A stretch of DNA of 64,000 nucleotides, taken from contig NC_091014.1 in assembly GCF_041296385.1 (NCBI RefSeq), positions 67,704,578 through 67,768,577 on the forward strand, in the 5' to 3' direction. The position numbers and the translations under genes are program-made. The stretch is from Aphelocoma coerulescens (Eukaryota > Chordata > Aves > Passeriformes > Corvidae). The notes below the pieces were generated by a model. That model was not told the origin of the DNA, ran no database searches, and worked only from the letters and a program-made list of their open reading frames with translations. This document shows positions 1 to 12,555 of this stretch, one piece after another. How positions within the stretch are numbered: the stretch's first letter is position 1; each line of letters opens with the position of its first letter.

Positions 1-46
1 ACCCATTTAAATACTCCTCTACTGATGAGTGGAATGGTGTAAATTG

Positions 47-315
47 TAGAATCACAGAACGGCCTGGGTTGGAAAGAACCTTTAGGATCATCTCATTCTA
101 ACCCCCATCATGGGCAGGGACACATCCCACTAGACCAGGCTGCCCTATCCAACCTGACCTTCCAGGGATGGGGCAGCCACAGCTTCTCTGGGCAACCTGT
201 GCCAGGGCCTCCCCACCCTCACAGGGAACAATTTCTTCCTGATATCCCATCTAAACCTGCTCTGTGTCAGTGTGAAGCCATTTCCCCTTGCCCTGTCACT
301 CCAGACAAGGGTCTG
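47..315 (-). mobile_element. CR1 LINE, 3' end
   Basis: Minus-oriented CR1 3' terminal segment. Reading the plus strand it starts at the degraded tail (gaatcacagaacggcc) and runs through the hallmark blocks catgggcagggacac, gatggggcagccacagcttc and cctgtgccagggcct to ccttgccctgtcactcc. It is 5'-truncated, as almost all avian CR1 copies are, and moderately diverged, so it is a dead copy. Confidence 0.9.
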
Positions 316-2344
316 GAGTAACAGCACCTGATAAACAGGGTAAACAGCACCTGATTCCATATCCTGTGTGTTCTCCAAGGAGCACATCCCTGGAAAACCC
401 TGCTACCTACCTGGATCTCCTGAGTCACTGGAAAGGAGGAGAGGAACAAAGGCCTAGAGGTGGTCCCTGTTCCTAGTGGGGTACTGCTGGATAAGGACAG
501 ATTTAACCTCTCTGAACCCAGGGGAGGGAAGAACTTGTACCACCCCAAGTGACCCAGCCTTTGAGTCGCCCACCCCAACATCCCAAGGAATCAAGACTAC
601 CAATAAAAAATTGAACAGTTTTGAGCCTTGAAGAAAACTCAGTTCTAGAAAGGACAGAGGAGGTCATTACAATGGAAAAGGAATAAACAAAAGTAAATGA
701 GAGCATGTTGATATGTCTGGTAGGAGAGAAACAGAAGAGGAAAATGTATTGAAGCCCCAGGATGTTGTGGCATATCTCTGGATCAACAGTCTGGGAGTGA
801 AAAAATGTAATCATATACCTTTACCAACTCCTTGGAAAGCAAAGAAATTGTCACCTGACTTTGTTCTTACTGTTTACAACTTTAAACATGTTTAAAGTGT
901 GCCTTCATGTGTAATCTTTCAGTGGACCAATAACTGGTACTAAACAGTTTCCTCAAAGAGTTGAGGGATAATATTTGTTCTTCAGCATTCCTTCCCCAAC
1001 TATCCTAATGAAACTCTCATCCTCCTAAACATAGGACTTAAATATAATGTTGAAAGCAATTGTTTAGAAGTACAGGGCTAGCCAAGGATCATTAAATAAT
1101 TAGTGTTAGTAAGAAATTAATGAAGGTCAGGGAAGATTCTCTGGAAAGAGTAATGAAACCCAAAAGAGGTTAATAAAAAGCATACAAAGAATTAAAAAAA
1201 AAAAATATTTGGAATATTTGAAAATATTTCCCAACAGGAAAATTAGAATAGTTATGGGAAAAATGTGAGATAATGCATCTGGAGAAAATAATCCAAACTG
1301 AAAATCTCATTGGCAGAGGAAACTTGAGCATGCAGAGAGCATGAAAGGAGAGATTTGAGACAAGACAAAATATTGTAGCTACAAATTCCCCTTTCACCAA
1401 GACTAGACATTTTTTTCCCAAGAGGGCTACACAGTTATTTTATTAGAGTCTCCTCTTTCAGGATTTTAGCAAACAAAAATATCTCGTGCTTCGTGGTTTA
1501 GTAGACACTATTAAAACTTCAGAAAAGGAGTCTGCTGCTATAATTTGAAAGGTGGAAGACAAAGTGAAACCATCAAATTGATCAGATCAAAATGAATTTT
1601 GAAACCATAGTAGAGAAGATAAAGTTAAACCAAGATCAAGTTAGGTGAGAATGGAGTGTATCCGTAAAGATATTTAATGTCACCAAGTCAGATTGCTTTT
1701 AAATTTTGTTTCATTTTCTTTTACTCAATCTACCTTCTTCATTAATTTGTCTTAACTCAGCAGTAATCCACAGTGACCTCAAAGATTTCCCTTAAGGGTT
1801 CAGTAATTACAGGGGGGTTTAAAACTCTTTAAATAGCAAACGGAAGAATCAGACTTCGGGAATTAGTTTGCAAAAAAACTAAAATAGTTGGCTAACATTT
1901 TACAGAGCACAGGATTTTAACTTCAAATTAAATGTTCCTAAGGAAGACAGACATCCAAGTTCCTCCCCGTTATAATGAAACAGTGTAACAGCTTGACTAT
2001 TTGAACAATACCAAGACCAATGAGTGGAGACTCCTTGGCATTTCACTTAATGCAGACTCTCTGTCCATTTGACTTCCAAGTTCTTGCCCAAGTTCTAAAA
2101 TGTCATCTTTTATCTGGAAATACAGTGTCTGAAGATTCATGGGAAGGCAAGAGTTTCTAGCACCTACATTATTAATTGGAGTCCCTCTGTAATTCTTCAC
2201 CAAGCAGAAGAGGGTATGGATTCTCCCACCCCTCCTCCTGGTTTCTTGATGGCCTTATTCTTTATTACACACCCTGAACTAGAATCAAATGCACAACCTC
2301 TTTGATTGGGTTACACAGTCACATGTCTATGGCAAGGAACATTG

Positions 2345-2566
2345 AGTGGAGGAATTTCAGGAAGAATTTCTCCACTGGAAATGTTGTTAAGCATTAGAAT
2401 GGGCCGCCCAGGGAGGTGTGGAGTCACTGTCCCTGGAGGTGTCCAAGGAATGACAGGACATGGCACTCAGTGCTCTGGTCTAGGTGACAAGGTGAGGATT
2501 GGCCAAAGGTTGGACTCGATGACCTTGGAGGTGCTTTCCAACCTAAACGATTCTGAGGTTCTGTGT
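2345..2566 (+). mobile_element. CR1 LINE, 3' end (second subfamily)
   Basis: Plus-oriented 3' end with the blocks aggaagaatttct, tggagtcactgtccctgg, tggcactcagtgctctgg and ttggactcgatgacctt, ending in gattctgaggttctgtg. These blocks differ from the catgggcagggac type elsewhere in the window, so it belongs to another CR1 subfamily. It shares them with the copies near 9385 and 40470. Confidence 0.88.
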
Positions 2567-3497
2567 GTGTTTATGCACAGTGTTCCCAAGGCTTTGTCTG
2601 CTCTCATGGTTCTGGCCTTTGTTTGTTTCTTTCCTTTCCCTCTCCCATTTATTTATCACTTGCTCTATTGCTTTTCAACACAATTATCTCTTTTCTAGTT
2701 AGTACCCAATGCTTCCCATTCTTTTTTGTGGATTCCAGGTGTCCAAACACAAATTCTCTAAGTCTGTGCAGCTGCCAGCTGCAAAGATGCATGGAAGCCT
2801 TAGGGAGTCTGCTTTCTTGGAGTGCCACTGCCAAGATACTTACAAATAAATGGACTACATTAATCTCTTGTGTGACTCTTTTGAAGCAAAAATTTGGCCG
2901 AGTGTGGTTAAAGAAAGCAATTTAATGAAAAGTTTATAGTCAATGTCCACAAAAATTACACTGAAGGCATTTATTTCAATATAATTCTCACAAAGTACTT
3001 CTCAGCTCTTCAGATTTATGGCTGTTTTTCTCCCTGCTTTGGTTCTGTAACTTCCCTTTCTAAAGAAGTTGACAATCAATAGCTTAACCCCATCTAGTCT
3101 TAAAACTGTTAAACCTCCTGAGCTTCTTCCTTGTTCCTTTTGTGCTCTTTTAAGTGATCCCACTTCTGGTTTCTTCTGGCCTAACCTGGTCAGACATAAT
3201 TCTCCCTTTTCCAACATAATTTTCAGCACTTGTAAAGAGTTCACCACCACTGAGACCTGATGCCAGTAACTTTCTACAGACAGATTTATCCTCATCTTTA
3301 TGAATCTTATGGATAAAAGGTGAACAAAACCTGATCTAACTTCTGGGTTTTTGTTGAAGTATCAAGAACTGACAGGAGATGACACGGTGCATGGTTTTCT
3401 GCTTAAGATGTCATGTCAAGAGACATGTCCATTGTTCTTCAAAAAAGACCAGGATCAACCAGAAAACAGCCAGAAATGAGCAAGAATAAAAAGAATA

Positions 3498-3827
3498 GAA
3501 AATCCTTCTAGTACCTGAAGGGAGCCTACAAGAAAGATGGAGAGAGACTCTTGACAAGGGCCTGGAGTCATAGGGCAATGGGGAATGGCTTCACACTGAC
3601 ACAGAGCAGGTTTAGATTGGATATTGGGAAGAAGGTGTTCCCTGTGAGGGTGCTGAGGCCCTGGCACAGGTTGCCCAGAGAAGCTGTGGCTGTCCCATCC
3701 CTGGAAGTGCCCAAGGCCAGGTTGGATGGGGCTCTGAGCAACCTGGGATAGTGGAAGGTGTCCCTGTCCATGGCAGGAGGGTGGAATGAGATGACATTTA
3801 AGCATTCTGTAGTTCTATGATTCTCTG
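3498..3827 (+). mobile_element. CR1 LINE, 3' end
   Basis: Plus-oriented CR1 3' segment from tagtacctgaagggagcc through ggttgcccagagaagctgtg and ctgtccatggcaggagg to the tail agttctatgattctctg. 5'-truncated. It abuts an older CR1 copy that follows in the same orientation. Confidence 0.92.
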
Positions 3828-3839
3828 AAAATATTTAGG

Positions 3840-4220
3840 AACTAAGACTGAAAGAGCAAAGGCTTGTTCATCTTAAACAAACAAGGGTGACAGAGATAAG
3901 ATACTGTGTTGAATTATGTTGAAAAGAGGACAGAAGTAATCCCTCTCTTGATCTTTGAAAGACAAAATAAGGGAGAAAAAAAGAGGAAAAAAAATAACAT
4001 GCAGCAAGGAGATTTAAAAACCACTAGGAAAAGCTTGTTAGCAGTACAGATAGAGAAGCATTAGAGTAGATGATCTAGGGAGGAACCGAAATCTCCACTG
4101 CTGGATTTATTTAAGAACAAATTAGACAAATATCTCTTCATAATGATTTAAGTAGAATTGATCCTACAATGCACAAGGGATGGCCCCTCAAGGTCCATTC
4201 CAGTCTTATTTTATCATTCC
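3840..4220 (+). mobile_element. Old CR1-like LINE, 3' end
   Basis: Degraded plus-oriented CR1-like 3' region. Recognisable blocks are ctaagactgaaagagcaaagg, atctccactgctggatttat, attagacaaatatctcttca, ttgatcctacaatgca and ggatggcccctcaaggtcca-ttccagtcttattttatcattcc. This is the older type whose tail reads gacctctcaaggtcccttccag in reptile and bird genomes. Much more diverged than its neighbour at 3498. Confidence 0.7.
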
Positions 4221-5899
4221 AAATTCCTAGTTCTTCAGCTTGTGCTGAGATTTGTCTGGCACTCCTTCACTTGTCATAAACAAAGGATTCTTGCTGATCC
4301 CACAGACTTCCTGTCCACAGACTTTTACCACTTCAGGCCTCTTGATCACAGGACCTCACAAACCTATAGATTATTTCACAGCATTTTGCAAAGCTAAACC
4401 AATTAAATTTAGCTATTATGCTAAACCTAAGGTTTTTTTACTGTGAGTGACAAACTTGAAGTTCAGAAAAATCTGGTGGGTTCATCAAATATACCACAGA
4501 GCCCAGAGTTAGCTCTTCGGCCTCTCAGTTTGCCCTGTAGTTGGTACAGGATTGCTGCTCTGGCAGGGAGCAGTTTGACATTCCATGTGGGACAAACAGT
4601 AATTTCTGATGTGCTGGTGCACTGGGTTTGCATCACAACTCAGAGTGGGAGTACTGGGTTGTACTGTGAGCATCATCCACATCATAACAGGGGAAAGTCA
4701 TGAAAAAGCTGAGAAACAGAGACAGAAGAGAGGAGGTTGTTGTCAAGTCACCAGTGAAGGAATATTTGTGCATTACAGGATAGTGATGGAAGAAAAGGAA
4801 TACTGGAGCATGCTGTCTGTTCTCAGGGTCATCTTTTTGTTTGATCCAAATACTTTGATCTGGGAAATAGGGGAATAGCATTACCACCATGCTATATCAT
4901 GAAGTCCATGATGTCAGCTTACTTTTCCCCTATGGTATTTACACTGTCCTGTTTGAGCTGAGCTCAGCTAGCAGGTCTGAAGAGTGTGACCTGTTGTTTA
5001 AGGAACTGTGCTGGAACGTGAAGAGAAGAAATGGATTCAAATCCTCCCAGCAAACCAAGACAGTTCCCAGCAAAACAAGGCAGTTCTGAACTACTGAATA
5101 TGACCCTGTTCTAGAGACAGCTCAGCATCTATTGCCAGGGGAAGGTCCAAAGCTTACCTGTTCTTAGTATATTTATTTATGATTTTATAACTGCACTCTC
5201 TTTAGTGAGGGTTAGAAATGAATCCTTGAATGAGAGTCATTAGAGCAAACCAAAGGACAGAACTAAAAACAAAATTAGGGACATTGTAAATAGCAATAAA
5301 CCAGTATGTCTCATTTTCAGTCAATTCAGGTATGGCTGGAGACCCCACGGCTCATTGAAAAGCTCTTTCTGAAGAAACCCACACCATTTATTGCTTTGAA
5401 ACAGCTCTGTTGGTGAGCACCTAGAGCTCAGGATGATGTACCTAATGCATCACAGATGTCACCCAGACCTGGATGCAAAAATTGCTGATGGTACTGGGAC
5501 CTGTGGCTGTCATTATCACAAAGAATTCTTGTTACGTGTAATGAAGTAACATGACAAAGGACTTACAACACAACAGTGTCGTTGTGTTATTGCACACTGT
5601 ACAACATCATATGGGCATTCTCAGCAAATCATGATCTGCTCTTACCTTATAATCCTTTTCAACATTCATTCTTAACTTCAGAGTGCTGAGCAGTAGGATA
5701 TAGGTGAGGATTTCCTAAATAAACATTGATACTCAAAACTGTATCAGTTACAGACCTTTATCTAAACACAGCTACAAACTGCACTGGGCTGGAGAATACT
5801 TGTGAGAAATCTATAGATCAATGCTTATATAATATTATTGTTCTATAATAATTATAGAATAATTAACACAGTAAATTAGCCCAGGGAGAGAAGACTTAC

Positions 5900-5982
5900 T
5901 TCTTCTTCTTCCAGTCCAGTTAGATCCCAGAAATAACTCAATCTCATCTGCAAACGTTTCCATTGTTCAAGGAACATGGTAG
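5900..5982 (-). CDS. ANO2: ANO2 exon K: end of TM2 and first cytosolic loop
   Basis: 83-base exon: two bases complete alanine, then [19 protein letters not shown] followed by LTGLEEEE before donor gtaagt; acceptor taaag. It matches mammalian ANO2 [27 protein letters not shown]. It is the last coding exon I can find in the window; I saw no match on the minus strand below 5900 to the following ERAQEHSRPEYE-type segment. Fragment residues 408-435. Confidence 0.96.
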
Positions 5983-7367
5983 CTTTAAAAGAAATTAAAA
6001 TATTTTAAAAATTATAAATCCAAAGCCTTGTGGTAAAGATTTGTGTTACTTATAAGCTTCAACTGATATTTGAACCCCATTATGCTAGACCCTTTAAAAT
6101 TAAGAACTAAGGAACAGTCTCAGGCCCAATTTTGAAGAAAGAACTCAAGCAAAGTATGGGAACAATAATTACTGTTCTTTAAAAGTAAAATACAGAAAGA
6201 TGGAACACGGATTGTCCAAAGCCACTGGTAAATTCTTGTCAGAGATTGGAACTGAGCCCATATCTACTGATGCCCACTGAAGACATCATCTCTCTTAATT
6301 CACCATGAAGCATTCTGAGGTAGGTTTAGCCTGCTACTGAAATAACTAGGATCCCCAGCAATATGTAGAAAAAGATATTTTGAAATATATTACAATGGTG
6401 TGGTTGAATGCTTTTGTCCTTCATAGACATGGTGATTTTGCTGGAATGGACTGGCCTCTGGTTCAGCCTCCTGCTTCTCCTTTTTTTACTAGTAAGACAG
6501 AACAGATGTTTTACTGGTGTCTCCTATTTGCAGTCTCCTGCCTGTCCTCTCATAATTGCTGTTTCCTCTACACAGCCCTTTTCCTAGTTGCTCATGATTT
6601 ATGGACTTACAGATTTATTAGAAATAGCACTTATAAATCTTGGCTTGTGGACACCTATTTTCAGATAACGATACCAATATCAATACTAAACCTGTACATG
6701 ACAACTAAAACCACCAAAACTCTACCAATAAAAGCTATACCTATGAACAACTGGGGGCACTGTTTTCCATTTCCTTGTGCTTCACCTCACTTTTTCAGTG
6801 GGTGAAAAGGGTATTGTAAAAACACTGTTAGATCACAGCAGTGTTTAGATCACTTTGAACATCTTGTGGATAGACCCACAAGACAGACAACGGTGGAGCA
6901 TTAGATCAGCTTCACTTGACTGCATTTACACTGTGAGAAGTGGGAACACTGTGAAAACAACCTGGCTCCTGCAAGTCATAATCTATTCCAACAGTTAGCT
7001 GCAAGTATTTTCTTCACAGGTATCAACCCATCATATAAGAAATAAATATCATTTAAAGACAGGACTGGCAGCACACTGAAAGCAGATCCAGGCATTAAGC
7101 AACTAAGTTGCTATCTGTGCTCCTCCCTTACAGAAGAGAGAACATATAAAAGCTATATTTAGCGTGGTTTGAAAACTCAAGGGTTTTTAGATATCCTAAA
7201 TACAAAAACATTTGGTTATTTTATAGGGTGCTATTACTCATTCCATTCTTTCCTATTATACAAAAACTCAGTTCCACATTTAGCTCTATAAGAACGTACT
7301 TGGCTTGATGCAGCAGCTGCTCTGAAATCAGCACGTCTGCACTGACTTACACCAGCAGAAAAACTAA

Positions 7368-7610
7368 ACTGACAGAGAGCAGGTTTGGATTGGATATTAG
7401 GAAGAAATTCTTCCCTGTGAGGGTGCTGAGGCCCTGGCACAGGTTGCCCAGAGAAGCTGTGGCTGCCCCATCCCTGGTGGTGTTCAAGGCCAGTTTGGAT
7501 GGGGCTGGGAGCAAGCTGGTCTGGTGGAAGGTGTCCCTATCCATGGCAGGGGGTTGGAACTGGCTGATCTTTAAGGTCCCTTCCAACCCAAACCATTCTA
7601 TGATTCTGTA
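7368..7610 (+). mobile_element. CR1 LINE, 3' end
   Basis: Plus-oriented, 5'-truncated CR1 3' end. It runs from ctgacagagagcaggtttgg through gttgcccagagaagctgtgg to ttaaggtcccttccaaccca and the tail ccattctatgattctgta. Low divergence compared with the other copies. Confidence 0.93.
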
Positions 7611-9384
7611 AAACTTCTAATAAAGGCGTCTGATATTGAAATTCAGCACCAGGACACCAGTGACATCAAGCCCAGTCAGCCAAGCATCCCTATGAATATG
7701 GACACTTGCAGCAGGACTGCTGGAATCACAAAGACACTTCATGAGGAATCAGGATCAACTACTAAAAGCATGATTCCTTTTGAGATATTAACCATAGGAA
7801 GCCTTCTGCTTTTGAAAGAATGGGAGAAGACAAGCAGGATGAAAGAAATCCTGTGCCAAACATCCTCGTGAAATGGAACCAGCCCAGATCGCCATAGTTT
7901 GCTCTTTAAAATATACAGCTGGAATAGGTGTGTGAATGAGCTCTGCCATTCAATAGATTGAGCTCTAGATGCAACCAGCACAGCCTCTAAGAGTAGGGAA
8001 GCAAAATTTGGTGTAATCTAATACTTAATAGTCAATCTGGGCAGAGTTAGTAAAGGCTCCATTATTTCACTTTGCTGCTCTTTGTGCGTGCCGGCTGCAT
8101 TTTCTTGAACTGACAAGCTCAGTTATCATGGTCCCAAGAACAGACTTTTCCAATCTGTGGGAAACATTTTTTGGAGGAAGGCTACAGCTCTGAAAGAATT
8201 TTGTTATTTTTACATGCCTTTTTTTAAAAGCAGTGCATATGGAACTTTTTGTCCTGTTCTGCTCCATAACAGATTCTACCAATTTGTCTTAGTGCAAGGA
8301 TATATCAACATTTTCTTTTGCACACTGTATTGCTGATACTAAAATACAATTGTTCTGGATGAGGTTCAGTGGCAATTGTCATTTGCATGGATGCAAGTTT
8401 ACAGTAAAATTTCTCTGTCAAGAAAATACCTTATTTATCTTAAGCTTCATAGCAGCAGGTGACAATCTGCCAGTCTACCCTGTAATCTTCAGTAGTAAAG
8501 TAAATTATTCTGAGAGTCTATAAATTCATCCTCTTTTTTCTATTTCTCAGTCATAATTCTCACATATTCTCTAACATTTCCTCTAGGGCTTCCAGGAACT
8601 GGTAAATAAATGCTTCTTGCTTCCATGATGTGTTCTGTCTACAAGTCCCTTAAAAGCTCTCTGCTGTCCTCACCCAATGCCAAGCCACCAATCAGCCCTT
8701 TCTAAAACAAGCTGTAAAATCTTATTAGGGTTGCAAACAATAACACACTGGTTGCTGAGGGATGGCTATAGCACAATAACATATTTGCTCAATTTCATAT
8801 TAAGGATGATAATTTCACTTGGGGAACAATGAATAGGGAAATAAAAAATCATTTTACAGTAGCAATAACATGTTTAACTTTCACAATAAACAAGCTCTAG
8901 AGTAAAGGAGAGCATAACACCAGCAATAATTCATGCAAGCACAGCACACACACTTTTCAGGACAGAGGTAAGGCCAGAAACAATAAGAGTAATACTACAA
9001 TGCATTCATTCACGTTTATGAAGTGTTTTGATATCCTCATGGAGACAGGGATATTTGCCATTAAAGAAAAGCAAGCTTGTTTAAATAGAACTCTCTAAAA
9101 TATATTATAATTAAAATGATAATAGTCCCATTGCTCTTGAAATCCCATAAAGTTTTGTTAAAATTATGTGACTGAGTTGTCCCACAAGGAAGTGGGACTG
9201 TGCTTAAATTATACCCTTTTAGCTGTCTGCACCATAGCAATCCTCAGATACATTCTGTCCCCAGATGAAGAAGGTGTTATAAGGACGTGACATGTCAATA
9301 GAAAATTAAGAAAAATTAGCAAATACCTGGCAAAGATTAGAAGTTCCATTAAAGGCACAATTTCCTCCATGGAGAAAATGGCCT

Positions 9385-9612
9385 CAAGGTGTGCCAGGGG
9401 AGGTTCAGGTTGGACATCAGGAAGAATTTCTTCCCATTGGCATTGGAAGGGGCTGCTCAGGAAGGTGGTGGAGTCACCGTCCCTGGAGATGTTTAATAAA
9501 CAGCTGAACATGGCACTCAGTGCTCTGGTTTAGTTGTCAAGGTGGGGATCAGTCAAGGGCTGGACTTGATGACCTTGTAGAGCTTTTCCAGACTTGATGA
9601 CTCTATGATTTT
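9385..9612 (+). mobile_element. CR1 LINE, 3' end (second subfamily)
   Basis: Plus-oriented copy of the subfamily also seen at 2345 and 40470. Blocks: gttcaggttggacatcagga, aggaagaatttcttcccatt, tggcactcagtgctctggtt, ggacttgatgacctt, and the tail tgactctatgatttt. 5'-truncated and diverged. Confidence 0.88.
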
Positions 9613-9858
9613 AAATTCACCACTACAGGAAGAAAGGACATATTTTTCTTCCCTGAACTACATAACTCCTCTCCATTTATGCCAGAGGTTGCTGTTGACA
9701 GTGATATTGCTTTCCCCAGTCTCAACACAGACAGCTCTCCCTGGCCTTCTGAGGATAGCCAGCTTCCCGAAGCCATAGGGATCATATTCAATCAAAGAGC
9801 ATTTCAGTGAAGAGGCCAAACATCAAAAGGCACTGTTAATTTCCAAAGCAATACTCAC

Positions 9859-10019
9859 CCCAGAGAGCCATAAAGATGGAGAAGAAAACCGTGGCAGGGT
9901 TGTCAAACAAGTGACTCGCTCGAGCAGTGGCACAGGCAGAGCTGAGGTTCCAGTAATCACAGAACTTGTCACACAGGGGGCACATGGTGAAGGCATTGCG
10001 TTGGTCACACATCTCTTTA
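9859..10019 (-). CDS. ANO2: ANO2 exon J: cysteine-rich extracellular loop and start of TM2
   Basis: 161-base exon between acceptor cacag and donor gtgagt. One T completes the serine codon, followed by [25 protein letters not shown], then [28 protein letters not shown] and one base of an alanine codon. The loop carries five cysteines in the spacing conserved in ANO1/ANO2, where they form disulfides outside the cell. [10 protein letters not shown](I/V)FMALW opens TM2. [10 protein letters not shown] and DYWNLSSAC are ANO2-like. Fragment residues 354-408. Confidence 0.97.
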
Positions 10020-12420
10020 CTGTGACAGACAACAGCACAGGTTCCTCTGAGTATTGCAGCTCCAAAACTATGGATGTGCAGTGGTGATATCGGGCAGCAC
10101 ATCACAGCTATTACAGGTTATCTGCATTATATGTGGCCTGCACTTGCAGAGAACAGGAGCTGCGTGTTTCTTCAGTGCTTATTGCCATGGCTAGGAATTG
10201 TTAAAATCTTTGTAGGCACCTTACAACAGGAAAATGATGCAACACTCAACCAGACTGATCACTGCACTGTGTTAGTGAATTAAGGAAGACAGCATCACTG
10301 AAGACTGAGGTTAACCACACCAAAAAACCAAAAGTCAAACACAAAAGTGGAGTTTGCCATCTCTGCAGTCAGTTACATGATTTTATACAGATCAGATTTA
10401 AATTAATGAAAAGACTGAAGTGGTCTCAAAGGAAATTAGGTGCCATTGTCAAAATACACATTTTTTAATATGGTGGCACAAAGATATGAGAGAAAAGATT
10501 TTTTACAGATTTTTTACAGATTTTAAGATCTTTGCTGTAAGGTTGATATTTTAATTCTTGGTCTTATTTGCTATGTATGTAATCAATTTCTAAAAATCTG
10601 TGAAAAAAAAAAACATTATCAGTATCACTTTAACAGGCCAAACACTCCTTGTCAGGGCTGAGTATACTTTGAGTATACTTTCCATATTTTCTATAAGGTT
10701 TGGATGTGAAAGCCTTTCATACCTGCACTTAGGTGAACTGAGTAGTGCAAAGCTCAAATGTCCTTGCCAGGATCATGAGCTGAGACTTGTCACATTGTTT
10801 CAATGATAGCTGGCATATTGTGATTATGATTGTTCCTATATGGACCATCCTGAAATAGCTTTTTCCGTATGAATTCAAATGAAAAAAAAGGAATATTCAA
10901 GCTCTAGTATGAATATGTTTATATTATATGGTTTGAAAAGTATGCAGCTGTTTCCAGCTCTCATGTTGTTAGAGTAATTCTCTGTTTCAAAAGGCAGCAG
11001 AGGGTGCTGCAGATACATCTTAGCCATAAATCTCACTGGAGTTTAAATATTAGCACAAGCTTTCACCCTGACAAGCACAGCCCACCAAGATTTATTCAGA
11101 TCAAGCTAAGAAAACAGACCCTGCCTCAGATGTGGTGCTGTTCATCATTTACCTATCAGTAACCTTGTCCTACTACAGTGATTTTAAAAGCTGTTGGTTC
11201 AGGGACTGTCATGAGTGTGATCAGCATACAAGTACTGCAGTACTCTGCCTCCAGCAGAAGTCAGACACAGATAACACAGAGGAATTAATTTTCTTTCACT
11301 GGAAAGCAGACATTAACTTCACAGTGTGACTTTGGCAGTTTTTGTGTAGTATATCCCCTTCAGGATACACAAAACTCAACATTTTTTGTGTCTAGAAGGG
11401 GAATACTATAGAGACCAAATATAGAATCATAGAATGGGTTGAGTTGGAGGGGACCTTAAAGCCCATTCAGTCCCACCCCCCCTGCCATGGGCAGGGACAC
11501 CTTCCACTATCCCAGGTTGCTCAGAGCCCCATCCAACCTGGCCTTCAACACTTCCAGGGATGGGGCAGCCACAGCTTCTCTGGGCAGCCTGTGCCAGGGC
11601 CTGATCATCCTCACAGGGAACAATTTCTTCCCAGTATCCAATCTAAACCTGCTCTCTGTCAGTGTGAAGCCATTGCCCCTTGCCCTGTCACTCCAGGCCC
11701 TTGTCAAGAGTCTCTCTCCATCTTTCCTGTGGGCTCCTTCCAAGTCCTGGAAGGCCACTCTAAGGTCCTGCTGGAGCCTTCCCTTCTCCAGGCACAGCAA
11801 TCCCAATTCTCTCAGTCTTTCCTCCCAGCAGAGCTGCTCCATCCCTCTCACCATCCCGGTGTCCCTGCCCTGGACTTGCTGCAGCAGCTCCACGTCCTTC
11901 CTGTGCTGGGCCCCCAGGGTTGGAGGCAGCTCTGCAGGGAGGGCTCAGCAGAGTGGAGAAGAGGGCCAGAATCACATCCCTTGATCTGCTGGCATTTCTA
12001 AGTCTTGTAACAATTGTTCATTTTACTTGTACAAATGGTCTGATTTTATTCAGAATAGAGTATTCCAAGAGTCGTGGACAGTGTTTGCATTAATTTCAGT
12101 GAGTTTTACATAATGACTTTCTGATTGAGCACTGAGCTATGTGCTCTCATGAGAAGCAAATTAATGTCTTAGAAAAAGAATTCAATGCAGTGGACTCACT
12201 TAGTATTTCTGTTTCAGGAGGTGAAACACTGAACAGTCAAATAAATGTGTGCCCTTCAAATATCTGTTCAATGCCTCTGTGTTTGTAATGCTCACATAGT
12301 TGGTAATGATACATCACTGCTCTTCAGACAAGCTAAAACCAGTTATTCTCACTAAGGATTAATAAAAAGCACAGTCTTACAATTTTCAAGTAACAAACCA
12401 TGGATCACAGATAAGCTTAC
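10020..12420 (-). other. ANO2: ANO2 intron I-J
   Basis: 2.4 kb intron. It contains a CR1 element at about 11423-11985 and two tiny tandem duplications: an 11-base unit (gattttttaca-like) around 10497-10525 and gagtatacttt twice at 10660-10681. Nothing else recognised. Confidence 0.85.
11423..11985 (-). mobile_element. CR1 LINE, 3' region, about 560 bases
   Basis: One of the two longest CR1 3' copies in the window, minus-oriented. The 3' tail is at 11423 (atagaatcatagaatgggtt). The body extends through the catgggcagggacac and gccacagcttctctgg blocks into the upstream segment with aggcacagcaatcccaattc, gagctgctccatccct and ctggacttgctgcagcagct. Long antisense open frames across it are by-products of the repeat. 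Confidence 0.93.
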
Positions 12421-12555
12421 CTAGGAATGTCACTTTCAATGGTTACACAGCCATATAGAAATACAATAATCCCAACTACTGAAGATGGAATGAGGAATTC
12501 TGTGTATAAACCCAGCCATGCAAAATAAAGTCCTATCTTTTCACCAAAATATTTC
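12421..12555 (-). CDS. ANO2: ANO2 exon I: TM1
   Basis: 135-base exon after acceptor tttcag, ending at donor gtaagc. It reads [20 protein letters not shown], then [16 protein letters not shown], then VTIESDIP, plus two bases of a serine codon. KYFGEKIG(L/I)YFAWLG is the family signature at the entry to the membrane. The hydrophobic [16 protein letters not shown] part with the preceding residues forms TM1. It aligns with mammalian ANO2 almost residue for residue. Fragment residues 309-354. Confidence 0.97.

Larger units (their letters stand above)
1..5899 (-). other. ANO2: ANO2 intron downstream of exon K (incomplete)
   Basis: No coding exon recognised in 5.9 kb. It holds CR1 pieces at about 47-315, 2345-2566, 3498-3827 and 3840-4220. 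The palindrome TTCTATAAT-A-ATTATAGAA lies at 5841-5859, inside an AT-rich patch. The rest is AT-rich unique-looking sequence. Confidence 0.8.
5983..9858 (-). other. ANO2: ANO2 intron J-K
   Basis: 3.9 kb intron. CR1 3' ends lie at 7368-7610 and 9385-9612. A 141-codon open frame at 6380-6805 on the plus strand has no family resemblance and runs antisense to the gene, so it is not called. Nothing else recognised. Confidence 0.85.

Noticed and set aside
1270..1320. gagataatgcatctggagaa as a possible CR1 internal fragment
   Set aside because: Only a short, weak resemblance with no supporting blocks on either side.
5841..5859. Perfect palindrome TTCTATAAT-A-ATTATAGAA
   Set aside because: A 9-base arm in AT-rich DNA is compatible with chance, and nothing ties it to a function.
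6380..6805. 141-codon open frame on the plus strand
   Set aside because: No domain, no family motif, irregular composition and intronic position antisense to ANO2. A frame of this length by chance is expected in 64 kb.
11444..12001. Open frames of 185 and 165 codons on the plus strand
   Set aside because: They lie antisense over a CR1 3' region. Similar shadow frames recur at the other CR1 copies (for example 48519-49118, 52374-52901).
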